Assembly (NCBI GenBank): GCA_030043405.1
Contig: JASHXS010000008.1
Span: forward strand, 1 to 6,306
DNA length: 6,306 nucleotides
Direction: 5' to 3'
Origin: Thermoplasmata archaeon
Lineage (GTDB): Archaea > Thermoplasmatota > Thermoplasmata > Lutacidiplasmatales > UBA184
Positions within the stretch are counted from its first letter, which is position 1; the number at the start of each line of letters is the position of its first letter. Positions 1-5,429 of this stretch are shown piece after piece. The position numbers and the translations under genes were made by a program. The notes under the pieces are model-generated. The model was not told the DNA's origin. It worked only from the letters and a program-made list of their open reading frames with translations, and did no database searches.

Positions 1-352
1 GACGAGAGGGTCGGGCGGCCAGGTCCTCGTCGACGCGGGTGAACGTGTCCTCCCAGTAGGAGCGGAACGGGTCGAGCCAGACCTCGACTTGGCGGAGAGG
101 TTCGCCGGTCAGGCGCAGACGGTGCACCCGGCCGTCGACCGTTCTTGAGACCAGACCGGCTCGCTCGAGGATTTGGAGATGCTTCGAGACCGCGGGGAGG
201 CTCATCTGGAAGGGACGCGCGAGTTCCGTCACTGCGGCGGGTCCGAGCGTCAATCGCGCCAGCACCCGACGCCGGGTCGGATCGGCCAGGGCGTGGAAGA
301 GATCGTCGAGCCGGTCCGACTGCCGTCGAGCTGTGGCCGAACCGCGCGTCAT
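1..352 (-). CDS. ArsR-family winged-helix transcriptional repressor (3' end missing)
   Basis: Reading the minus strand from ATG at 352-350 gives 117 codons with no stop before the window edge, so the C-terminus lies outside. Residues about 16-85 match the ArsR family: an LFHALADPTRRRVLARL opening helix, then a recognition-helix region with the typical SLPAVSKHLQILERAGLV, then a wing (SRTVDGRVHRLRL). The visible C-terminal part, around WLDPFRSYWEDTF, is typical of ArsR proteins paired with SRPBCC/AHSA1 genes. No metal-binding cysteine pair is visible, so an arsenic or metal sensor is unlikely. The gene is divergent from the SRPBCC gene at 437. A TATA-like element (TTTAAT on this strand) lies about 24 bases before the ATG, which suggests a leaderless mRNA. 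The family assignment is firm. The ligand and target are inferred from the neighbour only. Confidence 0.93.
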   Translation of the reverse strand, partial: MTRGSATARRQSDRLDDLFHALADPTRRRVLARLTLGPAAVTELARPFQMSLPAVSKHLQILERAGLVSRTVDGRVHRLRLTGEPLRQVEVWLDPFRSYWEDTFTRVDEDLAARPSR

Positions 353-372
353 CTCGGATCCCCCGCTCCAAC

Positions 373-380
373 ATTAAACC
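373..380 (-). promoter_or_regulatory. TATA-like box for the ArsR gene
   Basis: On the minus strand this reads GGTTTAAT, the only A/T-rich patch in the spacer. Its centre is about 24 bases ahead of the ArsR ATG at 352, the usual archaeal TATA-to-start distance, so transcription would begin at or next to the start codon. It overlaps the palindrome at 377-388, which would allow the product to block TBP binding to its own promoter. This is inference from spacing. Confidence 0.45.
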
Positions 381-388
381 AAATGGTT
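377..388. promoter_or_regulatory. Candidate ArsR operator palindrome
   Basis: AACCA-AA-TGGTT is a perfect 5-base inverted repeat with a 2-base spacer. Partial symmetry continues outside it (T375 with A390, A373 with T392). It lies in the 84-base spacer between the divergent ArsR and SRPBCC genes and overlaps the TATA-like sequences for both directions. ArsR dimers bind short A/T-flanked palindromes of this kind, so one site could control both genes. The symmetry is seen directly; protein binding is inferred. Confidence 0.55.
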
Positions 389-394
389 AAGTAT
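387..394 (+). promoter_or_regulatory. Possible TATA-like box for the SRPBCC gene
   Basis: TTAAGTAT lies 43 bases ahead of the ATG at 437. Transcription starting about 25 bases downstream (around 415-420) would give a leader of roughly 20 bases. It shares bases with the right arm of the operator palindrome. The sequence is a weak match and the assignment rests on position. Confidence 0.3.
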
Positions 395-412
395 GTAGCG
401 TACGTGCCGGGA

Positions 413-427
413 CGGGGGCTTCCCCCG
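413..427 (+). promoter_or_regulatory. GC hairpin abutting the SRPBCC ribosome binding site
   Basis: CGGGGG-CTT-CCCCCG is a perfect 6-base, all-G/C inverted repeat with a 3-base loop. Its last base is the first G of the GGTGA Shine-Dalgarno at 427-431. If it lies within the transcript, this stable stem would sit directly against the ribosome binding site and could affect translation. No T-run follows, so it does not look like a terminator. Confidence 0.4.
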
Positions 428-431
428 GTGA
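427..431 (+). promoter_or_regulatory. Ribosome binding site GGTGA deciding the SRPBCC start
   Basis: GGTGA matches the archaeal anti-Shine-Dalgarno and ends five bases before ATG 437-439. It favours this ATG over in-frame upstream codons. An in-frame GTG at 428-430 lies inside the site and would add only three residues. Confidence 0.6.
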
Positions 432-436
432 GAGAG

Positions 437-823
437 ATGTGTAACCCAGTGCATCACGAGGTCGACCTCCACGCGACGCCGAAAAAGGTCTACGACGCTT
501 ACTTGGACAACCGAACCCAGGCGCGGATCACCGGGATGCCGGCCCGGATGAGTCATCGAGAGGGCGGGTACTTCACGGCCGGCGGGGACTACATCACTGG
601 CTACAACGTGGAGCTGGTCCCGGGCCGGCGAATCGTCCAGGCGTGGAGAGGGAGCGACTGGCCGGCCGGGGCCTACTCGATCCTCCGCCTCGACTTCAAG
701 GCCCGAGGGAAGGGCACGCGCCTGACCGTCGATCACGTCGGAATCCCGGAAAAGTATCGATCGGGAGTCGAGTCCGGCTGGTTCGAGTACTACTGGGAGC
801 CCCTACAGAAACTCTTCCGGTAG
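437..823 (+). CDS. SRPBCC (AHSA1/START-like) domain protein
   Basis: The product is 128 residues, the normal size for a single-domain SRPBCC protein. These proteins form a helix-grip cavity that holds a hydrophobic ligand. Residues 6-25 (HHEVDLHATPKKVYDAYLDN) are the typical first strand and helix. The sequence continues through a GGYFTAGGDYITGYNVEL region, VPGRRIVQAWR near 62-71 and a TRLTVDHVGIP strand near 94-104. It ends with the long C-terminal helix containing GWFEYYWEPLQKLF, the usual GW....W..L ending of AHSA1-type proteins. The open frame extends far upstream across the ArsR gene, but the GGTGA site and the domain boundary support this start. It is divergent from an ArsR gene, a pairing well known in bacteria and archaea, so that repressor probably controls it. 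The ligand is unknown; the Aha1 Hsp90-cochaperone role should not be assumed. Confidence 0.88.
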   Translation: MCNPVHHEVDLHATPKKVYDAYLDNRTQARITGMPARMSHREGGYFTAGGDYITGYNVELVPGRRIVQAWRGSDWPAGAYSILRLDFKARGKGTRLTVDHVGIPEKYRSGVESGWFEYYWEPLQKLFR

Positions 824-859
824 GCGAACCGGCCCGGTCCCGCCGGCTCCGCCGTCCCG

Positions 860-1693
860 TTACTCCGTGTGGAGCGCCCGCCGGAACACGTCCGCGATGA
901 ACGGGATCTCTGGGAGCGGCTGGATGGCCCCGGCCCGAAGCGGGCCGGTCCCGAGCCCCTTCTCACAGTGGAGGCTCCCCTCGGCCCAGCGCCGGGGCGA
1001 CTCGGGGTCGATGCGGAGTACGTAGTCGAAGGTCCGACTGCCGGGGCCCGGCGTGTCGGCGTACCCGATGAACAGCGAGTAGCCGGCGCGACGGTGCGCT
1101 TCCAGAATGGGCCCCACCTGGTGCGGTGAATAGACGCCGAGGAGGCTTTCGGTATTGGTGACGGCCACCAGGCCCGGGCGGGGACCCGCCGGGGCCGGTG
1201 TGAGCAATTGCTGCGTCGCCTCCGGCAACGAGAGGAAGGAGACCAACCGGCCCACCGAGTCGGTCGACTCTTCGCGCGAGAGGACCTTCGAGACGTCAAG
1301 GTCCTTTGCGCCGGAGTTGGGTCGAAGTCGGTCCAGCTCGTCGATCGTCACCAGTCGGTCGGACGACACCCAGCCTCGTTCCGTCGGGTCGGTGGCGGCG
1401 GGTGGCTCGCCCGCGAGTCGGATGTCCACCCACAGGAAGTGAGGGTGGGTGGCCTGGGCCAGGGCGAAGAGCCCGAGGGAGACGACCCGACGCGACGGGC
1501 CATGAAGGAGGAGTGTGGTGGGCCGACTCGCCAGACCCGCCATCCACGGGCCGGGGGGTGTCCCGTCGTCGTTCGGGGGTCGGGGCCCGGTCCGGGGGGG
1601 CGCTTCGGCGCCGCCCGGGGGAGCCGGGGCTCCCGGGTCGGGGGCCGGTAGCCGAGCCGGTGGATTGGTGTCGTGGAACGGGGCCCAGTGCAT
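860..1693 (-). CDS. Hypothetical protein, probable degenerate RecA/KaiC-like domain
   Basis: I do not recognise this 277-residue protein as a named family. Residues 1-50 are rich in proline, glycine and alanine and look disordered. From residue 51 the pattern resembles a RecA/KaiC-type fold. TTLLLHGPSRRVVSLGLFAL (59-78) sits where a P-loop would be but lacks the GK[ST] motif. HFLWVDIRL (85-93) fits the next strand. LVAVTNTESLL (175-185) sits at a Walker B position without an aspartate. YSLFIGYAD (205-213) and FDYVLRID (222-229) resemble the final strands. Such ATP-binding-dead relatives occur in archaeal sensory proteins (for example DUF835 or MEDS-type domains), so a sensing or scaffold role is possible. 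It is divergent from the bat-type regulator at 1881. No ATG, GTG or TTG precedes 1693 in frame for at least 100 bases, and no Shine-Dalgarno is visible. ATG at 1543 (residue 51) is the main alternative start. That the gene is real is likely; its function is unknown. Confidence 0.72.
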   Translation of the reverse strand: MHWAPFHDTNPPARLPAPDPGAPAPPGGAEAPPRTGPRPPNDDGTPPGPWMAGLASRPTTLLLHGPSRRVVSLGLFALAQATHPHFLWVDIRLAGEPPAATDPTERGWVSSDRLVTIDELDRLRPNSGAKDLDVSKVLSREESTDSVGRLVSFLSLPEATQQLLTPAPAGPRPGLVAVTNTESLLGVYSPHQVGPILEAHRRAGYSLFIGYADTPGPGSRTFDYVLRIDPESPRRWAEGSLHCEKGLGTGPLRAGAIQPLPEIPFIADVFRRALHTE

Positions 1694-1748
1694 GGTCGGG
1701 AGCGGCGAATGCCAGAGTCGGATGCACGCCCCGGAGCAAGAGCGCGGC

Positions 1749-1789
1749 CCGAACTCATTCGGTCCTCCGAACGGGTTCGGGTGGCCGAA
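1749..1789. promoter_or_regulatory. Five alternating CCGAA/TTCGG half-sites with 9-base period
   Basis: CCGAA occurs at 1749-1753, 1767-1771 and 1785-1789. Its reverse complement TTCGG occurs at 1758-1762 and 1776-1780. Each copy starts exactly 9 bases after the previous one, separated by variable 4-base spacers (ctca, tcct, cggg, gtgg). The result is four overlapping 14-base palindromes of the form N5-N4-N5'. The array lies between two divergent genes and ends 26 bases before the TATA-like box at 1816, which is consistent with cooperative binding of a dimeric regulator. If it is transcribed, adjacent arms could also form hairpins. The pattern is directly visible; the function is inferred. 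Confidence 0.65.
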
Positions 1790-1815
1790 GGTCGATCTAC
1801 GTCGGTCCCTTCACC

Positions 1816-1823
1816 TATTATAT
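1816..1823. promoter_or_regulatory. TATA-like box between the RecA-like and bat-HTH genes
   Basis: TATTATAT is the only strong A/T run in the 187-base spacer 1694-1880. Read on the plus strand it predicts transcription from about 1845-1850 and a leader of roughly 30-36 bases before ATG 1881. Read on the minus strand (ATATAATA) it predicts a start near 1793, just beside the half-site array, and a leader of about 100 bases for the gene starting at 1693. It may serve both directions. No clear purine-rich BRE decides the orientation. Confidence 0.5.
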
Positions 1824-1880
1824 CGGGGTCGTCGATTCCTCGACCGAGGGAACTGGGACCCCCAGGCCCGCTCGAATTCC

Positions 1881-2645
1881 ATGGAGGACTCCGCGGCCGC
1901 CGGCGATCGGGCCGGTTCCTCCTCCGGCCGCGGGAGCGCGCGACGGGCGGCCGGCCTCCGGGCGCTTCGGGCCGCGGCTCCCGGCGATGCGGACCGGCTG
2001 CTGATCGCCACGCTCAGCATCCGCGGCGGACCCGGTGTCTGGGCCTCCGCGTTCTCTCGCACGCATCCGGATGTCCAGCTCGAGGTGCTGAACCAGAGCC
2101 AGGTCGACGCGAAAGTCTCCGTCTCGGACTACTGGATGAGCGGGGGTCCGCCCGGGGTCTGGGCGCCAGAGATCCGGGGCTACCGGGACGTGGTGAAGGT
2201 CGACGCCCTCGCCGGAGTGGGAGAGGGTTCGCTCTACCGCGTGACGTACCGGAATCCACCCGTCGTGTACCTCTATCGCGAGCTCGGAGTACCGCTCCAG
2301 TTCCCGATCCGGATCCAGGCGGGTGTCTTGCGGTTCGAGGTCGTATCCCGCTATTCCGAGTTCCAACGGATCCTCGCCTACGCGCGATCGGTGGACCCCG
2401 ACTCTCAGGTCGTGTCCATCCGACGGACACCGCTCCGGAGCCATTTGCCGGCCCTGACGGGCCCGCAGCAGTCCCTCCTGGAGCGGGCGATGGCCGCGGG
2501 CTACTTCGCGGTGCCGCGGGAGATCACTCTGACCGACCTGGCGAAGGACCTGAACCGGAGCAAGTCGTCCGTGTCGGAGGCGATCGCGCTCATCGAGAAG
2601 AAGCTCCTCGAGAGCGCCCTGCGGGCCTCCTCGCTCATGCCGTGA
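1881..2645 (+). CDS. Bat-type helix-turn-helix transcriptional regulator (HTH-10)
   Basis: The product is 254 residues. The C-terminal region (about 192-247) is a clear bacterio-opsin-activator HTH. It begins LTGPQQSLLERAMAAGYFAV, continues through PREITLTDLAKDLNRSK, and has the recognition helix SSVSEAIALIEKKLL. Residues 39-190 form the less conserved N-terminal domain common to these archaeal regulators, with SLYRVTYRNPP (117-127), GVLRFEVVSR (148-157) and VVSIRRTPL (177-185). This part probably receives a signal or mediates contacts. Residues 1-38 are low-complexity Ala/Gly/Arg/Ser. ATG 1881 is the only plausible start downstream of the TATA-like box at 1816, but no Shine-Dalgarno precedes it. 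The gene is divergent from the degenerate RecA-like gene, and the half-site array between them is a candidate target. Its 3' end overlaps the antiporter gene by 11 bases, convergently. The family is confident; the regulon is unknown. Confidence 0.88.
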   Translation: MEDSAAAGDRAGSSSGRGSARRAAGLRALRAAAPGDADRLLIATLSIRGGPGVWASAFSRTHPDVQLEVLNQSQVDAKVSVSDYWMSGGPPGVWAPEIRGYRDVVKVDALAGVGEGSLYRVTYRNPPVVYLYRELGVPLQFPIRIQAGVLRFEVVSRYSEFQRILAYARSVDPDSQVVSIRRTPLRSHLPALTGPQQSLLERAMAAGYFAVPREITLTDLAKDLNRSKSSVSEAIALIEKKLLESALRASSLMP

Positions 2646-4269
2646 CGGACTCCGTCGCTCCCGAGGAGGACGGTCCGTCCCCGGCGCCCGCCGACGGCCC
2701 CCGAGCGCTCCCCTCGCCGACCCGCTCGCCGGTCGCGGAGAACCGATAGTTGTGGAGGAACATCGCGAGGACACCGCACGTGAGCGAGAGCGCCGCTCCG
2801 ATCAGGAACAGGAGATGGAACGCGGCTAGGGTCGGTAGCTGTTCAGCGACGGTCACGGGTCCGAGCGGGGTCGCCACCGTCACGTAGTACGTCGCGGTGA
2901 GGCTGGCCAGGATCGTCGCGACGACCACCGGCCCGATGCTCGCGCCGAGGTCCTGGAACATCTCGGACATGCCGGTCTGGATGCCGGTTTCGCCCTGCCG
3001 CGAGGAGAGGACCACCACGTTGGTGATCGAGATGATCATCGCGACCAGCCCCACGAACACCGGGATCGGCGCCCAGAGGAGGTTAGTGTAGCTCTGGTCA
3101 AAGACCCAGACGAGGAGGAAGCCGACCGTAGAGAGGCCCGCGCCCAATAGGACCATGGGTTTCGGACCGAACCGGGTGATGCCTCGACCCACGAAGGGGG
3201 CCGCCACCAGCATGGACATCGTGGTGGGAAGGCTCAACACGCCGAAGTCGAACACGGAGCGGCCGAGGCCCACGATGGGAGTCTCGACGACGATGGTCAA
3301 TCCCACGAAGCCGAGGAAGATGGCGGCCCCGACCAGGAGGATGGCAAAGTAGCTGATGGCGAGGTTCCGTTCCCGGAAGCGTTCGAGGAAGACCATCGGG
3401 TCCTTCGTGGTTCGCTCCTGCCAGTAGAACAGCCCCGCTAGGAGCGCCGATATCACGAACAGGTCGGGCACCCCGAACGGCACGGGGCCGAAGTGGACGG
3501 CGGCGAGGGTCCCCCAACCCCACGAAGGGCCTTGGGAGAGCGCAAGCAAGAACGTCGCGAGGGCGCCTCCCAAGAGGCCCGCGCCGGCGACGTCGAGGCG
3601 GACCCGAAGCCGGTGCCGAGACTCCGGAAGGGCCCAGAGCGCTAGCACGAGGATCGCTACGGCGATCGGGATCACCGTGTGGTAGGCGAACTGCCAGCCG
3701 TAGCTCTGGATCAGCCAGGCGCCGACGAAGAGCCCCAGCGCCGCCCCGATCGCGAACATGGCGGCGATGAGCCCCTGGGCCTGGCCGACTTTGGCCGGTG
3801 GTAGCTCTTCGCCCACCATCGCGAAGGCGAGGGGGAAGAGGGCGAGTCCCACCCCCTGGACTCCGCGCACGCCGATCAGCAGGTAGACGGCGTCGAACTG
3901 ACTGAGGCCGAAGGCGCTCGCGATCTGCGGAGTGAATCCGGTCACCGCGACAGCGACCGTGTAGATGGCAAGGACGAGCACCAGGATCCGCTTCTTGCCG
4001 TAGATGTCGCCGAGCTTTGCGAACAGGGGGGTGGTCGAGACGCCGACCAGGAGGTAGGCGGAGACCACCCAGGCGATGGTCGTGTACGGGACTCCGTCGA
4101 AGAACCCGACCAGGGTGGGCAGGGCCGGCACGAGCATCGTCTCGACGTAGTTGACCATCAGCGCCGCCCCGGCGAGGAGGAGCAGGATGATGGTCCCCCG
4201 ACGCGCGGCCGCGGCGGCGTCCACCTCGGTCGACGTGACTCGCGGCGAGGCATTCGCGGGGGCGCTCAT
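2635..4269 (-). CDS. MFS multidrug exporter, DHA2 (14-TM) family
   Basis: The product is a 544-residue integral membrane protein with the length and multiple hydrophobic segments of the 14-helix DHA2 drug:proton antiporters (EmrB/QacA type). The first helix carries MVNYVETMLVPALPTLVGFF (38-57), corresponding to the family's D-x-T-i-v-n-v-ALP motif, with Glu where Asp is usual. Motif A appears as KLGDIYGKKRILV (85-97) in loop 2-3. Motif B is IGVRGVQGVGLALFP (132-146) in helix 4. Helix 5 carries an antiporter-like glycine pattern, AIGAALGLFVGAWL (173-186), without the usual proline. The last 38 residues are a Gly/Ser/Ala-rich cytoplasmic tail. It likely exports hydrophobic compounds using the proton gradient; the substrate is unknown. 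ATG 4269 is chosen because the domain begins there and the TATA-like box lies upstream at 4351-4358. GTG 4284 and ATG 4422 are in-frame alternatives. The divergent Lrp-like gene is the probable regulator. Confidence 0.92.
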   Translation of the reverse strand: MSAPANASPRVTSTEVDAAAAARRGTIILLLLAGAALMVNYVETMLVPALPTLVGFFDGVPYTTIAWVVSAYLLVGVSTTPLFAKLGDIYGKKRILVLVLAIYTVAVAVTGFTPQIASAFGLSQFDAVYLLIGVRGVQGVGLALFPLAFAMVGEELPPAKVGQAQGLIAAMFAIGAALGLFVGAWLIQSYGWQFAYHTVIPIAVAILVLALWALPESRHRLRVRLDVAGAGLLGGALATFLLALSQGPSWGWGTLAAVHFGPVPFGVPDLFVISALLAGLFYWQERTTKDPMVFLERFRERNLAISYFAILLVGAAIFLGFVGLTIVVETPIVGLGRSVFDFGVLSLPTTMSMLVAAPFVGRGITRFGPKPMVLLGAGLSTVGFLLVWVFDQSYTNLLWAPIPVFVGLVAMIISITNVVVLSSRQGETGIQTGMSEMFQDLGASIGPVVVATILASLTATYYVTVATPLGPVTVAEQLPTLAAFHLLFLIGAALSLTCGVLAMFLHNYRFSATGERVGEGSARGPSAGAGDGPSSSGATESVTA

Positions 4270-4278
4270 CAGGTCCCC

Positions 4279-4338
4279 CAACACGCCGCGGAGGTCAAGG
4301 CTGCGGGTGCGGTGGGGGTCGAGAGGGGACAACACGCC
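4279..4338. repeat. Two direct copies of CAACACGCC in the MFS leader
   Basis: CAACACGCC occurs at 4279-4287 and again at 4330-4338, 51 bases apart, between the MFS start codon and the shared TATA-like box. Flanking bases are not conserved beyond a short C/G run. They could be half-sites for a regulator, but a 9-base match in a GC-rich spacer may be chance. Confidence 0.25.
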
Positions 4339-4350
4339 TTCCACTTGTCC

Positions 4351-4358
4351 GTAAATTG
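4351..4358. promoter_or_regulatory. Shared TATA-like box between the MFS and Lrp-like genes
   Basis: GTAAATTG (CAATTTAC on the other strand) is the only A/T-rich patch in the 146-base spacer 4270-4415. On the plus strand it predicts transcription from about 4380, giving a leader of roughly 35 bases before GTG 4416. On the minus strand it predicts a start near 4328 and a leader of about 59 bases before the MFS ATG. Use in both directions is possible. The assignment is by position. Confidence 0.4.
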
Positions 4359-4373
4359 CTCGCGTCCCGCGAG
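4359..4373. promoter_or_regulatory. 15-base palindrome, candidate Lrp-like operator
   Basis: CTCGCG-TCC-CGCGAG is a perfect 6-base inverted repeat with a 3-base centre. It touches the TATA-like box at 4351-4358 and lies between it and the predicted transcription start of the Lrp-like gene. Lrp/AsnC proteins commonly bind palindromes of about 15 bases, and autoregulation is frequent in the family. The G/C arms make chance symmetry more likely than in A/T-rich DNA, so the call is tentative. Confidence 0.4.
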
Positions 4374-4415
4374 ATTCGGAAGTCTCATCCCGCCCACCGA
4401 TTGTGGCCCGGCGGC

Positions 4416-5429
4416 GTGACACGGGCGAGTTTCGATGTCGATGAGCTCGACATCACGATCCTCCGCGAGATGTACCGCGGACGGGCGGTCAATTTCGCCG
4501 GGATCGACCCCCGATTGAATGCGACCCGAGTGGCCAAGGCCCTCCGGATCGGCCGGGCCCGGGTAGCGGCCCGTCTGCGCTCCTGGAAAACGTCGGGATT
4601 CCTCCCCGGCTACGAGGTCTGGCTAAATCCCTCTCTGCTCGGATGGGAGGGCGGCTCCGTCGACATCCGGGTCGACCATCATCGGTCGAAGCCGGAGCTG
4701 TTGCGGCGTCTCTCGCTGGTCGACGGGGTCGTCTCGTCGATGGAGGTGACGGGGGAGTGGATTTCGGCGGGGGTCGTCGGGTCGGATGCCGCCTCCATCG
4801 AGCGGCGGGTCGCGTTGATCCGGAGCTTCCCGGGCGTCGTCGAGGTCACCGAACCGGTGCCGTGGGATGTCCCCCACCCGACCCGACCCATCACGTCCCT
4901 GGACCTGCGCATCGTCCGAGCGCTCCGAGAGAATCCGGATGCGAATCTCACCCAGGTCGCCGCGCGGGTCGGGGTCTCCACGCGCACGATGACGCGCCGG
5001 TACTCGGACCTGGTCGAGGACTGGTCCGTCTGGTACATGCCGTTGTTCGACTTCCGAGCCCTCGCGCGAACCGTGCTGACCCTGAGCGTGACCGCGCGCG
5101 ACCCGTCGACGCGGCACGAGATCGCTCGCCGCATCCGAGACCAGTACCCAATGTCACTCGAGTTCACGACGCAGCGGGCGGGCCCCCGATTCCCGGCACC
5201 CATGCTCTTCGTGTTCGTCATCCTACCGTCGTCTGCTGGCGCGGAGGAGCTGGAGCGGTTCATCTGGGGTCTCGGCGGCGTCGAGTCGGTCGAAGCGGCC
5301 GTCATGGTCCGGATCCACAGCTTCCCGGCGTCGTTCGACGAAAAGCTCGAGGCCATGATCACCGCGCGTGCTCCCGCCCGGCGTGGTGCGGCCGCGCCAC
5401 GGCGGGGGCAACCGGTGGGCCGTCGCTAG
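4416..5429 (+). CDS. Lrp/AsnC-like regulator with two HTH-ligand modules
   Basis: The product is 337 residues from GTG 4416, about twice the usual 150-residue Lrp length, and contains two tandem modules. Module 1 has a winged HTH at about 8-65 (DVDELDITILREMYRG, then ATRVAKALRIGRARVAARLR) and a ligand-like region at 80-150 ending in VDGVVSSMEVTGEWISAGVV and FPGVVEVTEPVPW. Module 2 has a second HTH at about 159-200 (ITSLDLRIVRALRENPDANL, then TQVAARVGVSTRTMTRRYSD). It is followed by a second alpha/beta region at 215-305 with TVLTLSVTARDPS, LFVFVIL and GLGGVESVEAAVM. Residues 318-337 are a basic, Arg/Ala-rich tail. Such proteins sense small molecules and bind DNA as oligomers. The divergent MFS gene is the likely target, with the palindrome at 4359 as a candidate site. 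TTG 4356 and TTG 4401 are other in-frame starts, but 4356 lies inside the TATA-like box. No Shine-Dalgarno is seen. The stop overlaps the GNAT gene's stop. Confidence 0.85.
   Translation: MTRASFDVDELDITILREMYRGRAVNFAGIDPRLNATRVAKALRIGRARVAARLRSWKTSGFLPGYEVWLNPSLLGWEGGSVDIRVDHHRSKPELLRRLSLVDGVVSSMEVTGEWISAGVVGSDAASIERRVALIRSFPGVVEVTEPVPWDVPHPTRPITSLDLRIVRALRENPDANLTQVAARVGVSTRTMTRRYSDLVEDWSVWYMPLFDFRALARTVLTLSVTARDPSTRHEIARRIRDQYPMSLEFTTQRAGPRFPAPMLFVFVILPSSAGAEELERFIWGLGGVESVEAAVMVRIHSFPASFDEKLEAMITARAPARRGAAAPRRGQPVGRR

Noticed and set aside
824..859. Possible bidirectional terminator between the SRPBCC and RecA-like genes
   Set aside because: The 36-base gap is GC-rich with no T-run and only weak short inverted repeats, so no terminator can be supported.
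1749..1789. Reading the CCGAA/TTCGG array as a CRISPR-like or tandem repeat
   Set aside because: The repeat units are only five bases, alternate in orientation, have 4-base spacers and span 41 bases, which fits an operator or hairpin array and not CRISPR.
1874..1909. A cluster of restriction-like hexamers and an octamer (GAATTC, CCATGG, CCGCGG, GCGGCCGC, CGATCG) resembling a cloning polylinker
   Set aside because: It falls at the natural start of the bat-HTH gene with continuous coding sequence and no vector sequence around it; GC-rich palindromes are expected often here.
1306..2004. A 232-codon plus-strand open frame across the RecA-like gene, the spacer and the start of the bat-HTH gene
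   Set aside because: The translation is Arg/Pro/Gly-rich with no recognisable domain and runs antisense to or out of frame with better-supported genes; it is a product of high GC.
1818..2774. A 318-codon minus-strand open frame opposite the bat-HTH gene
   Set aside because: It lies almost wholly antisense to a gene with a clear HTH domain, and its product is low-complexity Arg/Gly/Pro sequence with no motif.
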